A stretch of DNA of 58,004 nt, taken from Caulobacter sp. (lineage in GTDB: Bacteria > Pseudomonadota > Alphaproteobacteria > Caulobacterales > Caulobacteraceae). Below are positions 39,069 through 47,158 of the stretch, in pieces; position 1 is the first letter of the stretch, and every line of letters begins with the position of its first letter. The notes beneath the pieces are model-generated. The model had not been told where the DNA came from. It was given only the letters and a program-made list of their open reading frames with translations, and made no database searches. Position numbers and translations under genes: made by a program. The stretch is taken from NCBI GenBank assembly GCA_028291055.1, contig JAQGIP010000018.1, forward strand, positions 1 through 58,004. Direction: 5' to 3'.

Positions 39069-39515
39069 CTAGAAGCTCCGCATCGCCGCCAACCGCGCGA
39101 AGGCCAGGGTCAGCGCCTTGCGGCGCGCACCCACCAGGGGAACGTTCTCCGTCTCGCGCACCACCGCGCCGCCGAACGCGTCGGCCACCATCAGCCCGGG
39201 CTCGGCCGGCAACAGGTCCTGCGGGAAGTCCGGAGACACCGCGAAATAGAAGCTGTCGCAGTAGGGGCGGTACTCGCCCCATTTGCGGTCGGTGAGGAAG
39301 TCGTCGCGGCCGGACTTCACCTCCACGATGACGATGTCGCCCTTGGGGCCCAGGGCCATCAGGTCGGCCCGGCGGCCGTTGGGCAGGCAGACCTCGGCCA
39401 GGGGCGCGTAGCCCATGGAGATCAGCAACCGCGCGGCGCCGCGCGTTACCGCGCCGGTGGTTTCCGGACGGCTAAGGACCTCGAGGGCGTCGGCAAAGGC
39501 GAGGGCGGCTTCCAC
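39069..39515 (-). CDS. mmcB: MmcB-family SOS-regulated DNA repair protein
   Basis: 148 residues from GTG at 39513-39515. MmcB (DUF1052) is a predicted PD-(D/E)xK nuclease-like protein implicated in mitomycin C resistance in Caulobacter. Seen: RADLMALGPKGDIVIVEVKS (D...ExK, about 50-70) and YCDSFYFAVSPDFPQDLLP. A longer reading to another GTG at 39554 would put the LexA box inside the gene; the promoter at 39522-39550 instead predicts transcription starting at or near the GTG, a leaderless message. Confidence 0.88.
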   Translation of the reverse strand: MEAALAFADALEVLSRPETTGAVTRGAARLLISMGYAPLAEVCLPNGRRADLMALGPKGDIVIVEVKSGRDDFLTDRKWGEYRPYCDSFYFAVSPDFPQDLLPAEPGLMVADAFGGAVVRETENVPLVGARRKALTLAFARLAAMRSF

Positions 39516-39521
39516 GGCCGC

Positions 39522-39550
39522 TATTTTGTTCCGCTTTCGTTCGGTGTCAA
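39522..39550 (-). promoter_or_regulatory. SOS promoter of mmcB with LexA box in the spacer
   Basis: On the minus strand: TTGACA (39545-39550) as -35, a 17-base spacer, and AAAATA (39522-39527) as -10. The spacer contains GAACGAAAGCGGAAC (39528-39542), a perfect GAAC-N7-GAAC alphaproteobacterial LexA site. LexA bound here would block RNA polymerase directly. Confidence 0.8.
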
Positions 39551-39563
39551 CCACACAGCAAAA

Positions 39564-39589
39564 CGCCCCGCCGGCGGACCGGCGGGGCG
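39564..39589 (-). terminator. rho-independent terminator of diiron gene 1
   Basis: An eleven-base perfect GC stem (CGCCCCGCCGG / CCGGCGGGGCG) with a four-base loop, followed on the minus strand by TTTTG. It lies 27 bases after the stop of the first ferritin-like gene and just before the mmcB promoter. Confidence 0.8.
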
Positions 39590-39615
39590 CTCTGTAAAAC
39601 GGCTAGGGGCAGAGC

Positions 39616-40743
39616 TTATTCAGCGGCGATGCTGATGGCGTCGACCACGCGGTCCTTGAAGTTGATGGCCTGCAGATAGCGGATGCCGTCTTCGGCGATG
39701 TCGTCACCGACCATGCGGTCGCCTTCGGCCTTCAGCTCTTCGATGTCGACATACATGGCGTAGAAGGCCTTGGTGCGCTCGGTGATGATGCCGGCGTTCA
39801 GAAGGGTCTTCACCAGCACGCGGAAGATGTTGGTCTGTTCCTTCATGTTCTCGCGACGGGTCTCGTCGGTCATGATCTTCCCGAACTCCTCGACCACCTT
39901 GTCGGGGTCGAGGCCGAATTCCGCGTAGAGATCCATCTGCTGGTGCGGCGACACCAGGTTGAACAGCAGGGTCTGGAAGCAGTGGGCCGACCAGTCCTCG
40001 ATGATGTTGTGTTCTTCGACCGAGAGTTTGGGGATGGTGCGGTCGGCCCAGATCTTCCCGAATTTGTGGTGGAAGGCCTCGTCGGTCATCACCAGCTGCA
40101 GCAGGCGCTTGCCGACCGGATCTTCGATGCAGTTGTAGATGGTCGCGAAGGCGCCCATGGCCAGGCCCTCGACCAGCATCTGCATGCCGATGATCTTCTT
40201 ATAGACCTCCGGCGCGCCGATGATCTCGACCAGCAGGTCCTTCAGCGCCGGGCCGCACTCGACCGGGCGGCCCCAGCGGACCTTGATGTATTTGGCGAAG
40301 GCCGTGACGTGGCGGGCTTCTTCGCGGGTCTGGTTGGCGGCGTATTCCTGGGCGCCCTGGTCCTTCAGGACGTGGCAGAGCGAGGCCGACAGGTTCAGCG
40401 CGCCCTGCTCGCCGTGCAGGATCGACGACAGGGTCCGCAGGAAGGACTGGTTGATGAAGCGGATACGGGTCTTGGGGTCCGACAGGTGGTTGGACACATA
40501 GTCGGTCGACAGCGCGATCACCATCTCCTCGGGAACCAGGGCGCGGTTCTCCATGTCGAAGGGCTCGTCGAAGTCGATGTAGTCCTTGTTCAGCGGATCC
40601 CAGAAGTGGTCGTGGGTGGCGCTGATGATCTTGTCGAAGGCCGTGGAGCGGTTGTTGTAGCGGTCCAGTTCGAGCATCGACTCGAAGTCGTCCGGAGCCA
40701 CCGCGTCGTACATGGCATCCTTGGTGATGTTCTTGTCGGTCAT
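39616..40743 (-). CDS. ferritin-like diiron oxygenase-type protein, paralogue 1
   Basis: 375 residues from ATG at 40741-40743, after GGAGGAG. A four-helix ferritin-like core carries a full diiron ligand set: E112 (LHGEQGALNL), E142xxH145 (REEARHVTAF), E192 (MLVEGLAMGAF) and E222xxH225 (TDEAFHHKFG). The length and E/ExxH/E/ExxH pattern fit oxygenases or desaturases (R2-like, acyl-ACP desaturase-like) rather than iron storage. The conserved N-terminus has HDHFWDPLNKDYIDFDEPFD. The substrate is unknown. An operator-like palindrome shared with the paralogue and with the ferredoxin reductase lies 91 bases upstream, suggesting that ferredoxin supplies electrons. Confidence 0.85.
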   Translation of the reverse strand: MTDKNITKDAMYDAVAPDDFESMLELDRYNNRSTAFDKIISATHDHFWDPLNKDYIDFDEPFDMENRALVPEEMVIALSTDYVSNHLSDPKTRIRFINQSFLRTLSSILHGEQGALNLSASLCHVLKDQGAQEYAANQTREEARHVTAFAKYIKVRWGRPVECGPALKDLLVEIIGAPEVYKKIIGMQMLVEGLAMGAFATIYNCIEDPVGKRLLQLVMTDEAFHHKFGKIWADRTIPKLSVEEHNIIEDWSAHCFQTLLFNLVSPHQQMDLYAEFGLDPDKVVEEFGKIMTDETRRENMKEQTNIFRVLVKTLLNAGIITERTKAFYAMYVDIEELKAEGDRMVGDDIAEDGIRYLQAINFKDRVVDAISIAAE

Positions 40744-40833
40744 GCGGGTCTCCTCCGAGCCACGGGCGGGTGAGCCCGTACGGCGGGCCTCATCTGAACA
40801 CTGTCCACTTACGCCCAAATCGTCAAGAGAAAA

Positions 40834-40847
40834 TGACGGGGGCGTCA
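40834..40847. promoter_or_regulatory. TGACG-N4-CGTCA operator, diiron gene 1
   Basis: Perfect five-base arms around GGGG, 91 bases before the start of diiron gene 1. On the coding strand it sits in AACTTGACGCCCCCGTCA, followed by a TTGAC copy. The same longer context is found at 42302-42315 and 47114-47127. The TTGACGC part also equals the Caulobacter sigma-73 -35 element, so repressor and polymerase sites may overlap. Confidence 0.65.
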
Positions 40848-40862
40848 AGTTTGTATTAAGGA

Positions 40863-41091
40863 TGAGCCATCCTCCCCAGGGTCGCCCAAGCGACCCGGCT
40901 GGGGAGGCGCCGGCGAAGCCGGGGTGGGGTTTACCGAGTCAAAGGTTGGGCGTGTTCTGGCGCCTGGGTTTGTGCCGTCATCAACACCTGCACCACACCG
41001 CGAATAGTCGTCGGAGTCGGTAAACCCCTCCGGCGCTTCGCGCCACCTCCCCAACCGGCTCGCTGCAGGCTCGCCTGGGGAGGACGGCTCA
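40863..41091. repeat. 229-bp palindromic MITE-like element between diiron genes
   Basis: Two arms of about 78 bases, roughly 80% alike as inverted copies, begin TGAGCCRTCCTCCCCAG and end GGGTTTACCGA; they flank about 75 bases. Each arm also folds internally (GCGACCC and GCGAAGC loops). The right end overlaps the stop of diiron gene 2: its TGA is the first three bases of the element. No ORF of note inside. It occupies most of the 345-base gap between the paralogues. Confidence 0.8.
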
Positions 41092-42216
41092 TTCCGCCGC
41101 GATCGAAACCCCGTCCGCCGGCCGGTCCTTGAAGTTGATGGCCTGGAGATAACGGATGCCCTCCTCGGCGATGTCGTCGCCGACCATGCGGTCGCCCTCC
41201 AGGGTCAGCTCATCCATGTCCACATAGACGGCATAGAAGGCGCGGGTGCGCTCGGTGATCAGGCCGGCGTTGAGCAGGGTCTTGATGAGCACCCGGAAGA
41301 TGTTGGTCTGGCTCTTCAGCCGTTCGCGCCGCTTCTCGTCGGTGGCCAGCTCGCGCATGCCGCTCATGACCTTCTCCGGGTCCAGGCCGAAGTCGCGGTA
41401 GATGTCGGCCTGCTGCATGGGCGAGCCCATGTTGAACAGCAGCGACTGGAAGCAGTGGGCGGCCCAGTCCTCGACCATGTTGCGCTCTTCGACCGACAGC
41501 TTGGGCACGGTGCGGTCGGCCCAGATCTTGCCGAACTTGTGGTGGAAGGCCTCGTCGGTCATCACCAGCTGGAACAGCTTGCGCGCCAGCGGGTCGCGGT
41601 TGAAGCGGTAGCCGGACGCAAACGCGCCCATGGCCAGGCCCTCGACCAGCATCTGCATGCCGATGATCTTCTTATAGACCTCCGGCGCGCTGATGATCTC
41701 CACCAGCAGGGCCTGCAGCACCTGGCTGCAGGGGCGCGGCCGGCCCCAGCGGGCCTTGATATATTTGGCGAAGGCGGTGACGTGGCGGGCTTCTTCGCGG
41801 GTCTGGTTGGCGGCGTATTCCTGGGCGCCCTGGTCCTTCAGCACATGGCAGAGGCTGGCCGACAGGTTCAGCGCCCCCTGCTCGCCATGCAGGATGGAGG
41901 AGAATTGCCACAGCGCCATCTCGTTGATGAACTCGATCTTGCGGCCGGTGGCCTCGAGGTGGTCGCGGACATAGGGGATGCCCAGGGTGATCACCTGATC
42001 GTCGGGCAACAGGGCCTCGGCCTTCATGTCGAAGGGCTCGTCGAAATCGATGTAGGCCTTGTCCAGCGGGTCCCAGAAATGGTCGTGGGTGGCGCTGATG
42101 ATCTTGTCGAAGGCGGTGGAGCGGTTGTTGTAGCGGTCCAGCTCCAGCATCGACTCGAAGTCGTCCGGCGCCACGGCGTCGTACATCATGTCCTTGGTGA
42201 TGTTGCTGTCCGACAT
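41089..42216 (-). CDS. ferritin-like diiron oxygenase-type protein, paralogue 2
   Basis: 375 residues from ATG at 42214-42216, after GGAGGAG. It is the same length as paralogue 1 and about three-quarters identical by eye, with all diiron ligands kept (HGEQGALNL; EEARHVTAF; MLVEGLAMGAF; TDEAFHHKFG). The differences cluster at residues 65-105, 155-170 and 200-215 (for example ASGYRFNRDPLARK against ATIYNCIEDPVGKR) and at 268-300, which suggests different substrate pockets or partners. The stop codon is supplied by the palindromic element. It has its own promoter region with the shared operator, so the two genes are parallel units rather than one operon. Confidence 0.85.
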   Translation of the reverse strand: MSDSNITKDMMYDAVAPDDFESMLELDRYNNRSTAFDKIISATHDHFWDPLDKAYIDFDEPFDMKAEALLPDDQVITLGIPYVRDHLEATGRKIEFINEMALWQFSSILHGEQGALNLSASLCHVLKDQGAQEYAANQTREEARHVTAFAKYIKARWGRPRPCSQVLQALLVEIISAPEVYKKIIGMQMLVEGLAMGAFASGYRFNRDPLARKLFQLVMTDEAFHHKFGKIWADRTVPKLSVEERNMVEDWAAHCFQSLLFNMGSPMQQADIYRDFGLDPEKVMSGMRELATDEKRRERLKSQTNIFRVLIKTLLNAGLITERTRAFYAVYVDMDELTLEGDRMVGDDIAEEGIRYLQAINFKDRPADGVSIAAE

Positions 42217-42301
42217 GCCGGCTCCTCCAGGTACGGGGCCGTCTGAACGCGGCGCCTCAGGCTTCAACCGTCCGCCTGAAACGGGGGCCGGTCAAATTAA
42301 A

Positions 42302-42315
42302 TGACGGCGGCGTCA
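42302..42315. promoter_or_regulatory. TGACG-N4-CGTCA operator, diiron gene 2
   Basis: Perfect arms around GCGG, 86 bases before the start of diiron gene 2, inside AACTTGACGCCGCCGTCA on the coding strand and followed by TTTAATTTGAC. It is also 136 bases upstream of the divergent 66-residue gene, so it may act on both. A GC-rich stem CCCCC-N7-GGGGG lies at 42336-42352. Confidence 0.65.
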
Positions 42316-42450
42316 AGTTTGCGGCGAACTTTGGTCCCCCAAATTTCGGGGGGCGGCGGCAAGATTTCCGGGGGATGACAAACGGCCATAATGGGGTGAA
42401 CTTGAGGGTGCACAGTCCGGTTTGGCACTCCAGGCATAAGGAGGAGACGC

Positions 42451-42651
42451 ATGGACAGCCTGCATTACGGCGTCGTTCGCTTCGAAGACCGCTGGAAGGT
42501 GGTCGGCAAGGGCCTGCGCTGGGGCGATTTCGCCAGCCAGACGGAAGCCCTGGCCGCCGCCCAGCGTCTGGCCGACCAGGCCCGGGGTCTCGACCTCGAC
42601 GTCACCCTGCACGCCCATGATGCCGACGGGGTCCTGCACCAGCAGGGCTGA
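42451..42651 (+). CDS. conserved-looking 66-residue protein
   Basis: ATG 42451 follows a near-perfect ribosome site (AAGGAGGAG). Sequence DSLHYGVVRFEDRWKVVGKG and GDFASQTEALAAAQRLADQA suggests a small two-strand plus helix fold, as in DUF2188-like proteins. No signal peptide or cysteine. Divergent from diiron gene 2, with the shared operator between them; convergent with a metallopeptidase gene seven bases on. Function unknown. Confidence 0.78.
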   Translation: MDSLHYGVVRFEDRWKVVGKGLRWGDFASQTEALAAAQRLADQARGLDLDVTLHAHDADGVLHQQG

Positions 42652-42658
42652 CGGCGGA

Positions 42659-43063
42659 TCAGGCCTCGGCTTCGATGCGGTCGATGTCCTCGTCCGACAG
42701 GCCGAAGTGGTGGCCGATCTCGTGGACCAGCACATGGGCGACCAGATCGCCCAGGGTGACGTCGCCGCGCTCCGCCCATTCATCCAGGATCGGCCGGCGA
42801 TAGAGGAAGATCATCGACGGGTGGGGCTCGGGGTCCAGCACCGAGCGGCGGCCCAGGTCCACACCCTGATAGAGGCCGGTGAGTTCGAAGCCGTCCTCGA
42901 TCCCCATCTCCGCCAGGATCTCGTCGGACGGAAAATCATCCACCCTGAACACCAGCTCGCCGGTCATGCGGCGAAAGGTGTGCGGCAGGGCGTCGAAGGC
43001 GGCCCGGCCCAGGGCGGCGAAATCGTCCAGGGACGGGGCGGAGGCGGTGGTCCAGTCGGTCAT
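42659..43063 (-). CDS. zincin-like metallopeptidase family protein (PF06262 type)
   Basis: 134 residues from ATG at 43061-43063. The C-terminal HExxH site is VLVHEIGHHFGLSDEDIDRI (about 109-128), preceded by PSMIFLYRRPILDEW, the usual order in this small cytosolic 'possibl_zinc metallopeptidase' family. The biological substrate is unknown. Divergent from divL. Confidence 0.92.
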   Translation of the reverse strand: MTDWTTASAPSLDDFAALGRAAFDALPHTFRRMTGELVFRVDDFPSDEILAEMGIEDGFELTGLYQGVDLGRRSVLDPEPHPSMIFLYRRPILDEWAERGDVTLGDLVAHVLVHEIGHHFGLSDEDIDRIEAEA

Positions 43064-43166
43064 GACCCCAGGATAGGCGCTCGTTTTCCCCTGGGACAGC
43101 GCGTCCGGTCGCAAGGGAGGCCTGGGCGTCCTATTGTGGCCTCCAGATGATTCGCACCGGCGCGCA

Positions 43167-45491
43167 ATGCCTTCCACGGATATAGCCCTCACCGCCATCT
43201 CAGCGGCCGGCCTGGTGTGCCTGGCGTTCGGCATCCTGCTGTGGGCGCTGGCCGGGCGCCGCTCGGCCCAGGCGCGAATTGATGCGCTGCAATCGAAGAT
43301 CGACGCCCAGGAGCGCCGCTCGCAATCGGCCCAGGCCTCGGCGGAAGCCTTCGACAGCGCGCTGATCCGCATCGAGGACGGCCATCCGGTGCTGGCCGCC
43401 GGCGAGGACAGCCTGGCCGCCTGCGCCACGGCCCTGGGCGTGCTGCCTGAGCCCCAGGCGGTGATCAACGCCCTGATGCGCGGCGACCCCGACCATGCCA
43501 ACCGCCTGCGCGCGCTGATCGAGCGGGGCGAGCCCTGCGCCTTCGAGGCCCGGGGCGCTCATGGCGGCGTCTCCGTCGAGGGCCGCGCGGCCGGGGCCCA
43601 GGCCTGGCTGAAGCTGGCCGCCGGAGCCGGCGACGAGATGGGCCTGCCCACCGCCACCCGTTTCGCCACGCTGCTGGACGGCCGCGAGGCGCCGGCCTGG
43701 ATCGCCGGAGCCGATGGGGCGCCGGTGTGGGCCAACAAGGCTTGGCTGGCCGCCGTGGACGAGGCCAGCGTCGCCGCCGCCGCCGCCAAGGGACTGTCCT
43801 TCGACCGCGAAGCCGACACCCTGGCCGCCGAGGCGGCCAACCTGGGCGAACGCCGCGAGATGGTCCGCTGGGCGCCGGTGGCGGGACGGCGCCGGGCGTT
43901 CAAGTTCGTGGCCCAGCCCCTGGACGGGGGCGGGGTGGCGGTGTTCGCCGACGACGTCACCGATATCGAAGACACCCGCGAGACGCTGAAGCGGCACGTG
44001 GAAGCCCACGACGAAACGCTGAACCACATCGCCGAGGCCGTGGCCATCTTCAGCCAGAAGCGGCGCCTGAGCTTCCACAACACCGCCTTCGCCGACATCT
44101 GGGGCCTGGAGCCGGCGTGGCTGGCCGAGCGGCCGACCCATGGCGAGATCCTCGATCGCCTGCGCCAGCGCCGCCGCCTGCCCGAGACCGCCGACTACGC
44201 CGCCTGGAAGGGCGAGGAGCTGGCCCACTACGAGGCCGTGGGCCCGACGCCGGACGATCTGTGGAGCCTGCCCGACGGCCGCACGCTGAAGGTGGTGCGC
44301 CAGCCCCACCCGATGGGCGGCCTGCTGATCCTCTTCTCCGACATCACCGGCGAACTGCGCCTCAGCGCCCAGTTCAACTCCTTGGTCCAGGTGCAGCAGG
44401 CGACGCTGGACAAGCTCAACGACGCGGTGGCCGTGTTCGGCGCCGATGGCCGACTGCGCCTGCACAACGAAGCCTTCGCGCGGTTCTGGAACGTGGAGCC
44501 GGAGGATATTACCGCCGCCGCCAATTTCGAGGGCGTGGTCGAGCTCTGCCTGCCGCGCCTGCACGACCGCACCTTCTGGCGCGACATGAAGGGCCGGGTC
44601 GCCGACCCGGATCCCCAGGCCCGCGCGCCGATGACCGGCGAGGTGAAGACCTCCGACGACCGCATCGTCGCCTGGCAGTCGCGGCCCCTGCCCGACGGCG
44701 CGACCCTGATCGCCTTCGACGACATCACCGACACCCGGCGGCTGGAAAGCGCGCTGGACGCCCGCGAAGCGGCGCTGTCGGAGGCCCAGCGGCTGAAGCG
44801 GGAGTTCGTGGGCAACGTCAGCTATGAACTGCGCACGCCGCTGACCACCATCATCGGCTATTCGGAACTGCTGGAACGCGCCGGCGACGGTCTCACCGAC
44901 CGGGGCCGGGGCTATGTCGCCTCCGTGCGCACGGCCGCCGCCCAGCTGGCGCGGTCCATCGATGACGTCCTCGACATGGCCGCCTATGACGCCGGCGAGA
45001 TGGCGCTGGAGGTCGAGGAGGTGCGGGTGTCCGACCTGCTGGGCGCCGCCGCCGCGCGCTGGGCCGACCTGGCGGGGACCCAGGGCGTGACCCTTAGCGT
45101 GGAGGCCGACGAGGCCGTGGGCCTGATCCGGGGCGACGCCAAACGCCTGGGCCAGACCGTCGATCACCTGGTGGAAAACGCCCTGCGCCAGACCCCGTCG
45201 GGCGGCACGGTCACTGTCTCGGGCCGCCGCATGCCGGGCGAGGTGATGCTGCAGGTGGCCGACACGGGCCGCGGCATCCCCTTCCACGTCCAGGCCAAGA
45301 TCTTCGACCGCTTCGTCGGACGGGACTCCGGAGGCCCCGGCCTGGGCCTGGCCCTGGTCAAGGCGCTGGTCGAACTGCACGGCGGTTGGGTGGCGCTGGA
45401 AAGCGAGCCCGGCCATGGCGCGACGTTTACCTGCCATCTGCCCGAAGCGGTGCAGGCGGCGGGGGCTCAGCAGAGAGAGTTGGGGTTCTAG
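43167..45491 (+). CDS. divL: DivL-type tyrosine-containing cell-cycle kinase
   Basis: 774 residues from ATG 43167. One N-terminal membrane span (about 8-30), then PAS-like domains (about 150-290, 290-410, 410-530: LNHIAEAVAIFSQKRRLSFH; LDKLNDAVAVFGADGRLRLH), then a kinase core. The H-box reads FVGNVSYELRTPLTTIIGYS with Tyr 553 where kinases have His, matching Tyr550 of Caulobacter DivL. N and G boxes are present (VDHLVENALRQT; VADTGRGIP; GPGLGLALVKALVELHGGWV). DivL is essential and controls CckA-CtrA through DivK at the pole. Confidence 0.96.
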   Translation: MPSTDIALTAISAAGLVCLAFGILLWALAGRRSAQARIDALQSKIDAQERRSQSAQASAEAFDSALIRIEDGHPVLAAGEDSLAACATALGVLPEPQAVINALMRGDPDHANRLRALIERGEPCAFEARGAHGGVSVEGRAAGAQAWLKLAAGAGDEMGLPTATRFATLLDGREAPAWIAGADGAPVWANKAWLAAVDEASVAAAAAKGLSFDREADTLAAEAANLGERREMVRWAPVAGRRRAFKFVAQPLDGGGVAVFADDVTDIEDTRETLKRHVEAHDETLNHIAEAVAIFSQKRRLSFHNTAFADIWGLEPAWLAERPTHGEILDRLRQRRRLPETADYAAWKGEELAHYEAVGPTPDDLWSLPDGRTLKVVRQPHPMGGLLILFSDITGELRLSAQFNSLVQVQQATLDKLNDAVAVFGADGRLRLHNEAFARFWNVEPEDITAAANFEGVVELCLPRLHDRTFWRDMKGRVADPDPQARAPMTGEVKTSDDRIVAWQSRPLPDGATLIAFDDITDTRRLESALDAREAALSEAQRLKREFVGNVSYELRTPLTTIIGYSELLERAGDGLTDRGRGYVASVRTAAAQLARSIDDVLDMAAYDAGEMALEVEEVRVSDLLGAAAARWADLAGTQGVTLSVEADEAVGLIRGDAKRLGQTVDHLVENALRQTPSGGTVTVSGRRMPGEVMLQVADTGRGIPFHVQAKIFDRFVGRDSGGPGLGLALVKALVELHGGWVALESEPGHGATFTCHLPEAVQAAGAQQRELGF

Positions 45492-45500
45492 GCCTGGCGC

Positions 45501-45854
<354 letters not shown>

Positions 45855-47084
45855 TTAGACCGCGACCTCTTTCATGGAAATAGTCGTGTCCGCAAGCTTC
45901 TCGCGCGACACGGGGGTGCGGTGCTCCAGCAGCCGGCGGCCCATCATGAACTCCGGCGGGGCGTTCACCGCCTCCACCGCCTGCACCAGATCGCCCTTCA
46001 GATGGAAGACGGCGAACTTCGCGGATGCGACATCGCCGCGCACCAATATGGCGTCGGCGTCGAAGGGGATGCCCGCGATCTGCAGCTTCAGATCATACTG
46101 GTCGGACCAGAACCAGGGCGCTTCCGGCGCCGGCTGCGCGCGGCCCATGATGGCGCTAGCGGCGTGCTTGGCCTGGTCCAGGGCGTTGGGCACGCTCTCG
46201 AGGCGGAAGTTCCGCTCATAGAGAGGCAGGGGGCGGTGGGTGACGTCGCCGATGGCGAAGACGTGCGGGTCGGAGGTGCGCGCGTCCAGATCGACGACCA
46301 CGCCGTTGGTGCACTCCAGGCCCGCGTCGCGCGCCAGTTCCTCGTTGGGCACTGCGCCCACCCCCACCAGGGCCGCATCGCACTCGATCAGCCGACCGTC
46401 GGCCAGGCGCACACCGGTGATATGGCCGTCCTTGCCTTCCAGGGCCTCGACCGAGGCGCCCAGCTCGAAGGCCACGCCCTGCTTCTCGTGATAGCTCTGG
46501 AAGAAGCTCGACAGCACCTCGCAGGCGACCCGCGCCAGCAGCCGGCTCTCGCGCTCGATCACCATGACATGGGCGCCCAGCGCGCGACCGGAGGCCGCCG
46601 ATTCCAGGCCCACATAGCCGCCGCCGATCACGGCCAGCTTCTTGCCCGGACCGATGGCCGCCTTCAGGCGTTCGGCGTCGGCGGCGGTGCGCAGTTCCAG
46701 CACCCCGTTCAGGTCCGCGCCCGGGATGGGCAGGGCGCGGGCCCGCGCGCCCGTGGCGATGATCAGATGGTCGTAGCCGATGACCTCGCCGCTTGAGAGG
46801 ATGACCGTCCTGGCGCCCCTGTTGATCTCGGAGACCACGGTGGACAGGCGCAGATCGACGTTGTTTTCCGCATACCAGCTGTCGGGCTTCAGCTTCAGGG
46901 ATTCGGCGTCCGCCTCGCCCTTGAGCCAGGCCTTGGACAGCGGCGGCCGCTGATAGGGGGCGATGGGTTCTTCGCCGATCAGGACGATCAGGCCCGTGTG
47001 GTCATACTGGCGCAGATAGGCCGCGGCCAGGCCGCCTCCATGGCCGGCGCCCACGATCACAACCTTGGAGTCTTGAGGCTGCAC
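45855..47084 (-). CDS. FAD-dependent ferredoxin reductase
   Basis: 409 residues from GTG at 47082-47084, after GGAGGGG. The architecture is that of putidaredoxin-reductase-like oxidoreductases: FAD site VVIVGAGHGGGLAAAYLRQY (about 8-27), PYQRPPLSKAWLKG (about 43-56), NAD(P)H site KLAVIGGGYVGLESAASGRA (about 148-167), VGAVPNEELARDAGLE and HVFAIGDVTHRPLPLYERNF, ending with the C-terminal WSDQYDLKLQIAG domain. It likely reduces the ferredoxin encoded next. A TGACG-N4-CGTCA site lies 30-43 bases upstream, as at the diiron genes. Confidence 0.93.
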   Translation of the reverse strand: MQPQDSKVVIVGAGHGGGLAAAYLRQYDHTGLIVLIGEEPIAPYQRPPLSKAWLKGEADAESLKLKPDSWYAENNVDLRLSTVVSEINRGARTVILSSGEVIGYDHLIIATGARARALPIPGADLNGVLELRTAADAERLKAAIGPGKKLAVIGGGYVGLESAASGRALGAHVMVIERESRLLARVACEVLSSFFQSYHEKQGVAFELGASVEALEGKDGHITGVRLADGRLIECDAALVGVGAVPNEELARDAGLECTNGVVVDLDARTSDPHVFAIGDVTHRPLPLYERNFRLESVPNALDQAKHAASAIMGRAQPAPEAPWFWSDQYDLKLQIAGIPFDADAILVRGDVASAKFAVFHLKGDLVQAVEAVNAPPEFMMGRRLLEHRTPVSREKLADTTISMKEVAV

Positions 47085-47113
47085 AGGCCCCTCCGATCAG
47101 AAGGGGCGGAACT

Positions 47114-47127
47114 TGACGCCCCCGTCA
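47114..47127. promoter_or_regulatory. TGACG-N4-CGTCA operator, ferredoxin reductase gene
   Basis: Perfect arms around CCCC, 30-43 bases before the GTG of the reductase gene. Plus-strand context AACTTGACGCCCCCGTCACC then TTTTGACA matches the coding-strand context of the diiron genes, but in the opposite orientation to the gene. The core is symmetric, so a dimeric repressor could bind equally well. Confidence 0.65.
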
Positions 47128-47158
47128 CCTTTTGACAAGGCCAGCGTGGCTGAGGTGG

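Noticed and set aside
42421..42440. Sigma-54 promoter at TGGCAC before the 66-residue gene
   Set aside because: The expected GC element (TTGC) at the correct spacing is missing.
43200..45437. Long antisense frame opposite divL
   Set aside because: High-GC mirror frame of divL; no recognisable protein features.
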